Position numbers and translations under genes: made by a program. A DNA stretch of 64,000 bases from contig NW_008246068.1 of the NCBI RefSeq assembly GCF_000281045.1, positions 508,559 through 572,558 of the forward strand, given 5' to 3'. This DNA comes from Saprolegnia diclina VS20. Taxonomy: Eukaryota; Oomycota; Saprolegniomycetes; Saprolegniales; Saprolegniaceae. The notes below the pieces were generated by a model. It did no database searches. It saw only the letters and a program-made list of their open reading frames with translations, and was not told where the DNA came from. This document shows, piece after piece, positions 45,403-57,202 of the stretch (the stretch's first letter is position 1; every line of letters starts with the position of its first letter).

Positions 45403-46254
45403 GCTGGCTTCTTCTCGGTGGTGGACAACGGGCCGACAACTGGAACGAATTGCCGGATAGACCGGATATACAGTGCTGTTTGCGCCGTATATAGTGTGAT
45501 ATCGGACCCGCGCCATTTTAGAAGATGTGCGAAATTGCACACTGGTGTATTGTGCGACGACGACAAGGTCGCCGACGCGACGCCCTCGTCCCAAGCGTAA
45601 AAGGGTGCTCCGGTTTCCCCAACGGGTGGGGTTTGCGTGCGCCTTGTCGCTTTCATTCTAGTGCTTCAACGCTGAGTGCCGAGGCCGATTGCAGAGAAAC
45701 CGAGTCACCCGCGGTGCAAGGTCAAGATTAGCTACTACACTCTAGTACATTAGTAGTTGTGCTGTGCCGCGTGTTGCTGATGATAACGACCAAAACGAAG
45801 AGATGGCATTTGCCATGAAAAGGGCGAATATAAGATCTTGTTGCAATCATATCCTAGTCGACTAGATGCATGCACAGTCGACTAGATAAATGCCTCAACG
45901 TTGAGTACTAGACACCGTGAGCATCGAGTGCAGCTCGAGGTCGCGTGTACAGGTCGTCATCATTATACATGCTGACGTGCTGTGCTCCGGAGAGGAAAAG
46001 GTGTTGTTGTTCAGAGGTCGTGTGTCAAAAACGTACACTATTTCAGTATTCGTCCAAGAATTACGGATACGAAGGGGTGTCGCGGCGCATCTTGTACCGC
46101 GGTAGCATTAAATCCTGCATCCCGCGTATACTATAATCAAGTCATAGAATGGCCAACTGTATTTGCTCTTGATTGGTTGGCCGGTCGCGCCATTTGATCC
46201 GGATACGCGAGATTGGTCGCGCAGATCCAAAGAACCTCAACGTCGAGCAGAGTC
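45403..46254. other. Intergenic region with palindromes
   Basis: About 850 bp between ELOF1 and the divergent PPR gene. It is less GC-rich than the genes and carries two 12-bp palindromes and a direct repeat around 45854-45905. It should hold both promoters. No gene is recognised. Confidence 0.6.
45854..45905. repeat. Two 12-bp palindromes and a 12-bp direct repeat
   Basis: CTAGTCGACTAG (45854-45865) and CTCAACGTTGAG (45894-45905) are perfect palindromes. AGTCGACTAGAT occurs at 45856-45867 and again at 45876-45887, exactly 20 bp apart. Confidence 0.7.
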
Positions 46255-49200
46255 ATGTTGCGCCGGTCGATCACGCAGCTGGGCGCCGCGAGGGCCTCGC
46301 GCGCCTTCAGCTCGCACACGGCGCTCCTGCGCGAGTACGCGTCCGAGGGCGACTGGAAGCGCGCGCTGCAAGTCATGTCCGAGCTCGACAAGGCGGGCAA
46401 GACCGACGCACTCTCGTATGAGCTCGCGATTGAAGCATGTGGCCGCGACCGCCGCATTGACGCGATGCAGGCGCTCAAGGACACAATGGAGAAGGACAAG
46501 ATTGTGCCAAGCACCGGGACCATCGACCTCTTTGTACAGCTCTACATGCACCTCAACCAGCCCGAGAAGCTCGTGGAGCTCGGGATCCAGCGTCTTCGAG
46601 CCAACGAGCCCATGAGCTTGGCCGCGTACCACTCAATGATTGACGCGTGCTGCAGCCTTCGCTCGATCCCGTACGCCGAAGAGATTCTGCAGAGCCTCGG
46701 TGAGCACGCGGCGTGGGCGACGCCGCTCGGCTGCGACGAATTCGCCGCGCTCATCCGCTGCTTTGGCATTTGCCAGCGCGCCGACTTTGCGATGCACGCG
46801 CTCTTCACGATGCAAGACCGCGGGATTGAGCCCAACGTCGAAGTCTACACGCAGCTCGTCCGCGCCCACATCTCGCTCGGTAGATATTTCGGCCCCTCTG
46901 AATCTGAATCTGAAAATACACTAGGTGGCATGAACCAGGCGCTGCACGTCTTCTCGCTTTGCAACCAACAAGGCATTGTGCTTGGTGAGAGCATCCACGC
47001 AGCGACCATCGGCGCGCTCTGCGAGAAGAAGGCGTTCTGGCTCGCGACCGAGCTCTTTGCCGACATGGAAGCCAAGAAGGTCGAGGCAAGCCACTACTGC
47101 CTCTCCAAGATGATCCTCGCCTACATTCGCACCAACAACCGCGACGGCGCGTACGAAATCTGGCGCCGCATCCAGTCGCGCGACCGCCCAGCGACAATTG
47201 CGACCTACATGGGTATCATGAGCGACTGCGTCGTTACGGGCGAGCTCGATATCCTCCTCCTCGCGTTCCACGAGCTGCAGTCGCACTACGACGTGCTGCC
47301 GCCGGCCGCTTACAGCTTTGCGATCCGCGCCCACGGCCGCAAGGGCAACACGGCCGACGCCATCGAGATGATGGAGGCGCTCATTCGCGCCAACGGGTGC
47401 CCGCAAGACGCGACCACGTACATTGCGATCTTCAACGCCCTCGCGCGCTCGTCGGGTATGTCATGCTGACATGTCACGAGTCTGCAGGCTGACACACATT
47501 TGTAGTGGACCGGTCTGTGGACCAGAACCGCCATGACATTGTCAAGTACTGGGACCTCATGATGCGGCACGTGTCCAACCTCCAGGCGCCGGCCTTTGCC
47601 AGTGCGGCCGGTGCGTTTGCGAGCTGCGGCGACGTCGACTCGCTCAAGAAGCTCATTGAACACACCAAATCGCACCTCCCGGGCTCTGAGAGCCTTCTCT
47701 ACTCGGGCGCGATCTCGGGCTTTTCCAAGGCCAACGCCGACTACACGGGGTACATCCGCGATTGCATCACCGAAATGCTCGAGAACGGCATTGCGCTCAA
47801 CGACGCGGCGGTGCGCGCGGCGTCGGATGCGTACGTCAAGCACGCGTGCTGGGACGACGTCGCCCACCTCATCAAGAAGATGGACCCGAAGGCGTTCAAC
47901 CGCCCGGAAGGCGTGATCGGCGACGTCATTTCCAAGCTCTTAGACGCGCAAAACTGGCCCGTCGCGCGCTTCGCCATCAACTCGGCCCACGCGATGCACA
48001 TTGACCCGCACATTCGGTCCAAGCCGTACCACCTCCAGGTGCTCGCCAACAACACGAACGAGTCGCCCGAGTGGCGCATCGCGTACAGCCTCGCGCTCGA
48101 GACGGTCTCGTTTGGTACGATCAATGAAGAGCACGTGTACGCCGTCTGCAACGCCATGAAAGTGCTCTTCCGCGCCGAAAAGTACAACCTCATGGTACAT
48201 TTTCATTCGATTTGGATGCATTTTCGTTCATTCTCATGGTTCAGACACTCACATGGCTGTAGGCGCGGCTGTGGTATGCGCTCAAGGCCAAGAACCAGCT
48301 GCCGCTGCCGATTGACGCGTACAAGTGCATTGTGATTGCGAGCTTGGAGTCCGGGTTCGAGCACTCGGCGATCATGGCCGCCGACGAGATGCTGGCCATG
48401 TTCAGCGAGCACCACGCAGATATCGTCGACTCGACCGACGTCTCGGACGTCTTTTCCGTCATCATTTCGACCTTTGCGCAGTACAAGCACGACGAGGTCG
48501 TGCTCAAGCTCTTTGAAGCTATGGCGAGCTTCAACTTGACGCCGAATGCCTATGCGTTTGTCGCGGCGCTCAAGGCGTACTCGAACCTCGGCCGCACGGA
48601 CCAGATCCCTACGCTGCTCGCGTCGTTTGAAGAGTGCATCTCTGCGAGCAAGTACAACGTCGACGAGCTGGCGGAAATTTTTTCGTCGGTGATTTCGACG
48701 GCCGCGACCGCCGGCGACGACGCGCTCATCATCGCCATGTACGAGCACATGGAGGCGTTCGATATGACGCCCAACTCGTATGCGTACAACGCGATCATCC
48801 GCGCCTACTCGCGCCGTGGCAGCCTCGACCGTGTCGCCGCGATCCAAGCCGCCATGACGCAAGACGGCAAGAAGGTCAACGACCGCGTCGTCGAGTCGCT
48901 CCTCAAGTCGTACATCCTTGCCAACGACGTGACTAACGTACTGGCGACGATGCAGCAGTTCCAGTTCACCGGCGACCGCGCGCTCCTCACGTTTCTCCAG
49001 TGCAACCAGCCGCAGCCCGTCGTCGACTTTCTCAAAGCCCAAGGCCACGCCCACCAAAAGCACGGGCATATCGTGGAGCGCGTCTCGCCGGCTATGCAAA
49101 CCAGTGCGCTCAAGTGGCTCCTGAAGCGCGGAGCGACCATGGAGGCCGCGGATGCGTGCACGTTCCTCCTGCAGAACGGGTACCGCGTCACGGGCCATGT

Positions 49201-49936
49201 GTTCGAGACGCTCCTTGACCAGCTCAGCTACCACGGCGCATACGACCTCGGCACGGCGCTCCTCGACCTCTACAATGAGAAGCGGTCGTACGTCAAGAAC
49301 ACCGACTCGGTCGTCGAGTCGACCATCATCCTCTACAGCAACGGCGGCAAGTACGACCACATTCGCGACTTGCTCACGTCGCCGCGCCGCCTCTTTGATA
49401 CCAACCAGTACGCACTGGGCATGGGTCTCTGCGTCGACAGCGGCGCGCACGCGCACGCGCTTGCGATTTTCGAGTCGCTCCGCCACCGGTTCGTCGAACC
49501 GAACGGCCAAGTGTTTTGCCTCGCGCTCGAGAGCTGCATGGTGCTCAACAAGCCGGACGGCGCGCGCCAGATCCTCCAGGACGTCGCCCGCAACCGGTTT
49601 GACAGCAAGCTCCAGAGCGAGCTCAACCGCCGGCTGGCGTTTAGCTTGACGCCGGAAGCGCGCACGATCGACCCGGACTTGACCGACAAGGTCGCCAAGT
49701 TTGCCTTGTTTCTCGAAGACCACGGGTTCCCGATCACAAAGACGTTTAGCGACAAGCTCCTCATGCGCCCGACGAGCACGTACCTGGACGCACCGACGCG
49801 CCGCCGCATTCTAAGCCTCGCACGCGCCAAGTCGGAGGGCGGCAAGTACAACACCACCAAGCAGTCAAAGAAGCCCACGACCGTGCGTCCGTGGTGGAAG
49901 GGCGACGCCTCGACGTGGCACAGCAAGGCCAAGTAG
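46255..49936 (+). CDS. Pentatricopeptide repeat (PPR) protein, probably mitochondrial
   Basis: Exons 46255-46879, 46925-47455, 47506-48194 and 48263-49936; introns 45, 50 and 68 nt (the first is in frame and open). Product 1172 aa. The N-terminus 'MLRRSITQLGAARASRAFSS' is a typical mitochondrial presequence. Helix-pair repeats of ~35 residues run through most of the protein, for example 'TYMGIMSDCVVTGELDILLL', 'SYAYNAIIRAYSRRGSLDRV' and 'AYAFVAALKAYSNLGRTDQI'. The C-terminus is basic and Trp-containing ('RPWWKGDASTW'). PPR proteins bind organellar RNA sequence-specifically and act in its processing, stability or translation. The RNA target cannot be told from sequence alone. Confidence 0.92.
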
Positions 49937-50140
49937 ATACACCCACTGACTAGACTATGTATTGATTGATGACACTATTGCCCAATTTGAAATGACAATA
50001 TCGCACGACGCCGGAACCGCTCTGCTACAGATGAGCTTGGTGGCAACAGCAAGTTGAAGTGGCGGTTTCTCAAGTGCTGATTGGCTGAAATGTAGGCCGT
50101 GGCTTCGATTTTTGAGATTGCAGTTTGCGGCCGAACACGA

Positions 50141-50776
50141 ATGATGCTCCAGCGACTGACGGCGACGACGACGCGCCGGGCGGCGATGGTCCGCGGACTG
50201 GCGACCGTCGCGCCCTTTCACTTGGCCGTGCCCGTGCACAGCCTCGCGGAAGGTACTTGTGCGCCCCGTCGCACCCGATTTCATCTACTTGGATAGCGCA
50301 AGCCTTTTACGGCGGCAAGCTCGGCTTTACCGAAGGCCGGTCGTCGGCGCACTGGCAGGTACGAAGGCTCCGACATCGCATGCTGGTTCATGGCGTCGGA
50401 TATAGGACTACAACATGCTCGGACATCAGCTGGTCATCCACGCCGTCGGTCCCGAGTACCGCGGGCGCGACTACCACAACCCCGTTGGTATGACGCTGTC
50501 TTTTCCGAGGTTGCTCCGTCACGAGCATCCTACGTAGACATGGACGACGTTCCCGTGCCTCACTTTGGCGTGTGCTTGACGGTCGACGAGTTCCACGCGC
50601 TCGCCAAGCGCGTTCAAGCGGCGGCCATCCCCTTCGTCGTCGAGCCGCATCTGCGCTTCGAAGGCCGTCCAGGGGAGCAATGGACCATGTTCTTCAAGGA
50701 CCCGAGCAACAACAACCTCGAGTTCAAGGCCATGACCAACCCTGCCAACCTTTTCGCCAAGTACGTTGAAAAGTAG
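50141..50776 (+). CDS. VOC (glyoxalase/bleomycin-resistance fold) protein 1, with presequence
   Basis: Exons 50141-50252, 50297-50358, 50406-50487, 50538-50776; 164 aa. The N-terminus 'MMLQRLTATTTRRAAMVRGL' is Arg/Thr-rich and probably targets mitochondria. The vicinal-oxygen-chelate domain begins 'APFHLAVPVHSLAE', continues 'AFYGGKLGFTEGR', 'HFGVCLTVDEFHALA', and ends with the family signature 'KDPSNNNLEFKA', whose Glu is a usual metal ligand. VOC enzymes include glyoxalase I and dioxygenases; the substrate here is unknown. Two paralogues at 59-61 kb share all three intron positions and phases. Confidence 0.88.
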
Positions 50777-50877
50777 GACTCGTGGTTGTAATGAAAAGGG
50801 TATATCCATCTTATCCCAGATCTTATTCCGTTCTTGTTGTTGTGTAATACAGTGTGTCAACGTAGCGACCGGGGTAC

Positions 50878-52061
50878 TTAGAGCGAATCAACGTCAACGG
50901 TCATCGCCTCGTCGGCGCTCGCTGTCGTATGCGCGCTCGTTGTAGTCTCGGTTCGCAGCGGTATCTTGATCTTGTGCACGGTGGCTTCGTGCTTCTCGCG
51001 CGCCGGAATCGTCTTGAAGACGTGCTGGCACGCGCGGCACGTCCGGCTCTTGTTGCGCTTGGGCTTGGGCTTGAGCGGCGGCGCGTTCGGGCCGTGCGCG
51101 GTCTTGATGTGCGCCGCGACCGCGTCTTGGGTCCGGAACCGGCGTTGGCAGCTCCCGCACGGAAGCGTCTTGGCGGTCACCGCCTTGCACGTGGGTGTGT
51201 GCTGGCGTAGGCTCTCGAGCGTCGGCCGCGTTGCGCCGCATTTGTCGCAGACAAACTGCACCGAGCGGTCGAGCGTTTGCACGACGGACGCCACGGCCTC
51301 ACTCGACGTCTCGGCGAGCATCGCGTCATAGATGTGCAGTAAGACGGCCGCATCGAGCGCCGCGTACGTGAGCTGCGCGGGCTTGAGCGGGCGGAGGTTC
51401 CAGTTGGACTTTTGCTGGGATTTGGTGAGACGCCGCCCGAGGGCCATGTACGTGAGCTTTTGCAAGCTAATGAGTGCCGTGTGTCCGAGCGTGAGCCGTG
51501 CGAGGTCGGTCGCTTCGATGTAGCGGTGCACCACGAGCGCGTCGTCAAAGTCCTACAAGAGATGTTCAACGTGCAGAAATATCGCGAATAGTACCTTGAG
51601 ATCGGTCTCGAAGCCTTGGCCAATCTTGGTGCATGTCGTGGACGCAAGGAGCTCGGCGAGGACCAACGTCACGTTCGCCTTGGGGAGTGCGAGCAAGTCG
51701 AGAATAAACACCGTCTCCGCTGCCGACGCTGCATCGCGCATGGCGATCTGCAACAGCGATACGGGCTGGCGAGGTGCGCCCTTCTGAAAGACCGGGCGCG
51801 TCTCCTAGAGAGGCGTGAGATGCGCGAGGTCGCGGTGATATGTACCGAATCCAAGCCCACGAGCATGGCCGTTCGCAGCTGCTCGTGGCATGTCTGTAGC
51901 TCGGCGAGATTGCGCACAAAGACGACGCGCGTGCTGGCGCCAAGCGTGAGGACAGGCACGCGATTGAGTGCGGCCTGCAGCTCGGCCTTGGATCCTGGCA
52001 GCGGCAACATCACAGTCGAGCGTTGATTGTTGGTGTGGGCGCCAACAGATGGTCGCGGCAT
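50878..52061 (-). CDS. 3'-5' exonuclease-fold protein with C2H2-type zinc fingers (active-looking copy)
   Basis: Exons 52061-51846, 51804-51595, 51552-50878; 366 aa. The first two thirds are a DnaQ-like 3'-5' exonuclease domain (WRN/EXD type). Splicing rebuilds the ExoI motif 'VGLDSE' (Asp-x-Glu) across the first intron. ExoII is 'KIGQGFETDLKDFDD', and ExoIII is 'AQLTYAALDAAVLLHIYD' with the Tyr and Asp of DEDDy enzymes. The C-terminus has three Cys/His fingers, for example 'CDKCGATRPTLESLRQH', 'CGSCQRRF' and 'CRACQHVF'. It probably degrades or trims nucleic acid; substrate unknown. The next gene upstream is a diverged tandem duplicate. Confidence 0.85.
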
Positions 52062-52293
52062 GGATGCAGCGCTTTGTATTATATAAAAGAGTCATACGAT
52101 TAGAATGATGCAGCTTGTCATTTGTATACGTATAAAGTACTGTTTAAATGGATTTTAAAATGCTCGTTTGGAAAAAGGTGCTGACAGGCCACCGATTCGC
52201 GATCTTCTGCATCCGTCCACGGTCCACATAGAACATCAACATGTAGAGTGATGACCTATTGCTACGTTATACTACTCGATGTGTATGTGCGGA

Positions 52294-54256
52294 CTACTGC
52301 ACGGGCTGCGACGTGAGGCCGAGGCTGTAGCGGTACGCAACCGCATCGTGCGTCATCGAGGCGTCGAGGAGGTAGTCGTTGTTCGAGTCGGGGCTGAGCG
52401 CAACGGTCGAGGCTTGTGACACCAGCTTTGGCGAAGACGCGGTTGTCACCACGTTGCTCGGTGCGGCGTGATTGACAGTGTGGAGGTTGACACCGACGTT
52501 GAGGAGGTATCGGTAGCTGACGGCGTCGTGCGACACCGGCGCATCCAAGAGGAAGTCGGCGCTCTCAACGACCACCGTCGGCTTTGCGCCCGAAGCAACA
52601 CTCTTGGGCTGCTTGGGGGACGTCGTCTTGGCGGCGGTGACCTTTTTCTTGGGGGTCTCTGCCTTGTGCGCAACCACTGGGGCCGCCTTGGATTCAACCT
52701 TCTTGAGCTTGGTGGATCCGACCTTCTTAGGGGCAAGTGCCGGCGCCTCGACCTTTGGTGTCGGTGCCGAGATGACCGGAGCTTCTTTCGGCTTGATGGC
52801 CTCCACATGTCCCGTTGCTGTCGGCTTGGTGGGTAAGGCGGTGGTCTTGGCCTTGGCGGCATCCGCCTTCGCCACCGGTTCCTTGGGCTTTACAGCTTCG
52901 ACCTTGACCACCGGCGTTGCAGTGACAAGCTTGGCAGTATCGATCTTGGCGGGCTCCTGTGCCTTGGTAGCTTCGACTTTGGTGGCAGCTGTACCCTTGG
53001 GCTTGGCCGCTTCGACTGCCACTGGCTTGGGCTTAGCAGCGTCACAGTTTTCCGTATGGCGCTTCAACGACGCGTGCGTCTTGAACTTGCGGGTGCAGTG
53101 GCCGCACGCGAGCTTCTTCTTCTCCTTGGGCGCCTTGGGTTCTGCCATTGGTTCTTGTTGCTGGTGCGTCGCACTATGGTGCTCAAGGCCGACTTTGGTC
53201 GAGAAGGCGCGGCTGCACACTGCGCACTTGTGGTCGGCGGCTTTGGGTGGGACGCAGTGGTGGCGCACAAGGCTGGCTTCGCTCCGGAAGACATGCGTGC
53301 ACTTGGCGCAGTGGAGCTCGACCTTGGGCTTGGGCACGCACGTCGTTGCGTGCTGGCTGAGCGCCATCGGGGACTTGAACTTGCGCTTGCAGAGCGCGCA
53401 GGCCACCTTGGTCTTGCCACTGACGTCGTACGTCGTGCTGAGCGACGCTAGCGTGCCGTCGAGGTGCGCGACCATCGCGTCGTGGAGCCAGAGCAGCGCA
53501 AGCGCGTCGAGCGCGGCCCGGGTGCGCTGCGGCACCGAGAGCGGTCGCAGGTGCCACTCGGCGTGGGGCGCTTTGGGAAGGCGTCGGCGCAAACACACCG
53601 TCACGAGCTTCTCGAGGCTCAAGAAGACCGCCGAGTGGGTCAGCCGCTGCAAAAGCGCGTTCACCTCAACGGCGTGGCTGAGCTGTTGGAAGCAGGCGGC
53701 GGACGGGTACGCCTCGTGAAGCGCCTATACACGTAGATCGTTAATCGGTTCACAGTCCAGAGCGCCAGTGCCCACCTGCAGTGTCGGAAGAATGCTATGG
53801 CCCAGCTTGACGACATTGTGCGATGCAAAGATCTCGGCGAGTGCGTCGTCGCAGTCCATCGGGTCGAGCGCGAGGAGATCCCAGAGAAACACCTCTTCGA
53901 CGCCGCTCGCATCGCGCATCGCAAGCACGACAACCGACACGGGCTCCTCCGGTTTCCGCGTCGTCATGGCCGGCTCCTACTCACGTGCATGCGTCGGTTA
54001 GCGTCTGGCTTGGTTGATGCTTACGTACCGTATGGAGGCCAATCAACGTCGCGTCGCGCAGTCGCACTTGCGCTGCCTGCAGCAACGACGCCTGGTTGAC
54101 CACGGTCACGGTCTTCTTGACGTCAATCGAGAGCGCCTCCATGGTCGTCAGCATCTTCTTGCGCTGGTTCTTGGCTGCTGTCGTCTGCAGCTGCATGGCG
54201 AGCGCTGCTGCGACGAGGCGCGCGCGCTCGTCCGGAACGGCAAGGATCGGTGCCAT
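52294..54256 (-). CDS. Diverged exonuclease-fold/C2H2 zinc-finger paralogue, probably non-catalytic
   Basis: Exons 54256-54029, 53976-53776, 53724-52294; 619 aa. Same gene structure as its downstream neighbour, both introns phase 0 at matching places. ExoI reads 'IGLHTE' (Asp to His), ExoII 'LGHSILPTLQ' (Asp lost) and ExoIII 'RAALDALALLWLHDA' (Tyr to Arg). Four Cys/His fingers follow ('CALCKRKFKSPMALSQH', 'CAKCTHVFRSEASLVRHH', 'CAVCSRAFSTKVGLEHH', 'CGHCTRKFKTHASLKRH'), then a ~180-residue Lys/Pro/Ala-rich low-complexity region and two copies of an LLDA...HDAV...YRY motif. It is likely a nucleic-acid-binding protein that has lost nuclease activity; that loss is inferred from residues. Confidence 0.85.
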
Positions 54257-54274
54257 AGTGAGTGGGATGCAAAG

Positions 54275-54290
54275 GGAATTTCAAAATGAG
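54275..54290 (-). promoter_or_regulatory. Inr-like element upstream of the exonuclease paralogue
   Basis: The minus strand reads TCATTTTGAAATTC about 20-35 nt before the ATG at 54256, close to the oomycete initiator consensus. Assigned by similarity and position only. Confidence 0.4.
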
Positions 54291-57170
54291 ACGCTGGCAC
54301 ATCGGCCACGACGCCTACGTCGTGCTCTTGGCGCCAAGATCGCCTTGAACGTGTCTTTGAGCACTGCGACACAAGTACCATTTGAGGTTAAACGCGTTTT
54401 ATGGGTGAAAGTACGTGGCACGTTGGACGGACATGGGACAAACAAACAAACGCCCCACAGTAGTGCTTGGAGCTGGCGTGCATGCATATACCATGCTTGA
54501 TGACTAAATCATGCGTGCGATGGGACCCGAGATGCGTCCAGACGGCCCTTTCTCTCGGAAGATTTTGTGTTGGAAATGCGTGTCTGATGCCCGAGGCAAA
54601 GCAGTGTTCAGCGGCTTGCATCGTCAATAGGTCTCGACGAGAGCCTGAGGTAGGTCGCCGAGCATCTAGGAATCTCAGGCATGTGCATCCGTCTTGTTGA
54701 AGCATGTGGTAGAGGTATCGTGATTCTTTGCACTCATTTTCCGACGGCAACGACAGCTTGTACCCCGTGGATACTACTCGCTCTTGACCCGATTGCGTAT
54801 ATTACCTGATCCGAAATGACAAATCTCAGGCGCTTGTGGTCGCGGGAGACGGTCGGCATGGTGTCGAACCCAGCAATACCCCAGCGTTGGACAATGGGCC
54901 AGTGTAAAACCTATTTCACTCATTCGACGTATTTGGCCGACGCCACGTCCTTTTACCCATCTCAGAGTGGGTCCACGGACGCCTTCTGGCGGCTCCGTGC
55001 TTGCCCATGAAGTGGTGCCCTTTCTTTTTGCCCCAACCCTTGTCTTTACCCCTCGCAGCCCTATGGCACCGTATTGAGCACGCATATACGAGTATAATTC
55101 CTCGAGTCATAAAGTCGGGTCGAGGCCGCCAAGGGTCGATTCGATCAGCATCATGTTCTTCATCATCCCGACGCAGCGCTCCTGTGGTTGCACGACTAGG
55201 AATTGGAAGCACCAAGTAGACGAAAAGATGTGGGAAACGCGTCGGCCGCACGTCACATTCACACCAGAATGTCTTTGCAAAATGCAGCACGAACGAGCAA
55301 CAAAGGCGCATGTTGTATCCTATCACACCTAGCCCCGACTAATAGTAAGGCTATAGTAACGGTCCATCACGAACGAAGAACTGTCAAGTCACCTACAGGA
55401 TCGTCCTATGCTGTGGGCAAATATCTTTATCTGAGCGTATCCGCATATGTCGGTGCATGAGGGCTCAATGCTTGCACTGAACGCTTCGGAGGTATTCTAC
55501 GGGGCATGATCTGTCGCTTGCGTGATCGACCTACACGAGTTGATCCGGTCCATCTCTTCGCTAACGCCGCTCGTTTCTCTTGGCGGGCGCGTCAAACGCG
55601 CAGTTTTCACAATGGCGAGCTTGCTCAGGGGCAATGGGCGTAATGCCTTCATTACCGCCACGACCTCGGATGAGGTGAGGCGGGTTACTTTGTTAGGAGT
55701 TGAGATCTAGAATGCTAGCTCTGCGACGGCTCGCAAGCAACGCCCCTTCGTGAATAGGTCGTTTCGACTTCCTTCCACGCAAAACACCCAATCTCTGGTC
55801 ATATTCGTGGCCAGGTCGAGGTTTGTGACTCCTGAGTGTGGACGTCTTGCTCACGGCACATACGTACCGACCAGCACAGCTTTTCGGGCGGCGCTTGTTC
55901 GGGCGTGCGACGTACGAGTTGGCTTTGTAGAGAATGACGACTTAGAGCATCTTGCATCACAGCCGTCGCATTCTGTTACGAGTGGAGCGTTGGATCGCGA
56001 AAAGATCGTTATGGCTCCGAATGTTACTCGACACGCCAAAACGCCATGTCCTGTTTCGTCCACAGAATACTCACTGGCTACTCTGATACTACTTCAAAGT
56101 GTACGCTTAGTCCTCTATTCCTTGTGAAGCCAATCGCAGTAACGTGTAAGCTATCCTTTGCCTATATCTCGGTACCTGAAGCATTTGAACAAGCTGTCCA
56201 CGGAGCGTTTTCATACAGTAAATACCAGTTATCTAGTAAGCGGTTTCCTCGCGTCGCACGTTGCTGATGGCATGCCGTTTGCTGTCCACTGTCGTTGTGA
56301 CGATGCTTCGTCAAGCTCAATCGCAGCCACGTTTCTGTCGACTCGGTCGTCGAAAGCTGACGCGCGTGGGTTATAGCGTCGTGCATCGCGTTGCGTGACA
56401 GAAGAAGATCCGCGCGTTGTTGCTACTCTAGGCATGCGGATCTCGAGGTGAAATTTGAGTCGTTGATTCACATGAAGGAGAACTCGATCTGTAAACAATA
56501 TATGAAACCAACGTGGATAGCACTGGACACTGGACAAGAATAATGGTGACGAGTCGTGGCCGAGAGCAGCGAGCAATATCTCGTTGCAACAATACGCGAT
56601 TGAGCAAGATCAACGGTGCGTCCACGCACATCGCACAAAGGGGCCGACGTCGCTTGCGTGATCAGACGACGCAGCTCTTTGTACAAGCACATCGCTCGTT
56701 GAGACCCTTCTACGCGCTAACTGTCCAATCGCGCGGAAAGGCACGGCAGCGAACGTCGGGGCTGCCACACAAGTGACGAATTGCCGTATTCAAGTACGGC
56801 AGTTACGAACAGGACATGCCAGCGTCGTGGCCACCCCATGTGAACTCGAATGCATGTTGATTGGGCGCCGTCCACACTAACCGATACGCCGCACTCGTAA
56901 TGACAGAATGACAACCGACAATGTGTGGCATGTCTGCCGTGCCGACGCCGTATCACGACCATGTTACGAGCTGCGACGACAGGCATGTACTTATCCTAGG
57001 CAATTCCACTCGTGTCCCAGCCACAAGACATCCATCCAGCAACCGCCTTTTCCGACGGGGTCTCCGACGGGGCAGAATCCGACGGCGTCTACGAACCCTC
57101 GTCTGTGAAAGAAATGAATGGCCCGTCGCCTGTCGACGGAGCTCGCTCGTTCGGCCGATCGACTTGTGTA
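54291..57170. other. Gene-poor island
   Basis: About 2.9 kb with no ORF above ~140 codons, a lower GC content than its surroundings and no recognised domain. Short ORFs near 55520-55710 and 54916-55326 faintly recall decayed retroelement polyprotein pieces, but nothing is strong enough to name. Upstream of 57203 it must contain the elicitin-like gene promoter. Confidence 0.5.
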
Positions 57171-57174
57171 CCCA

Positions 57175-57190
57175 TCACTTTTCAACTTTT
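57175..57190 (+). promoter_or_regulatory. Inr-like element upstream of the elicitin-like gene
   Basis: TCACTTTTCAACTTTT lies 13-28 nt before the ATG at 57203 and resembles the oomycete initiator (TCATTYYNCAWTTTYY). Similarity only. Confidence 0.45.
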
Positions 57191-57202
57191 CACAAAACCA
57201 CA

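Noticed and set aside
48203-49723. 506-codon minus-strand ORF opposite the PPR gene
   Set aside because: Shadow frame of the PPR repeats; composition typical of antisense GC-rich coding DNA.
51700-51860. Loss of the ExoI Glu in the shorter exonuclease gene
   Set aside because: Unspliced reading gives D-S-V, but removing intron 51845-51805 restores D-S-E, so the motif is intact.
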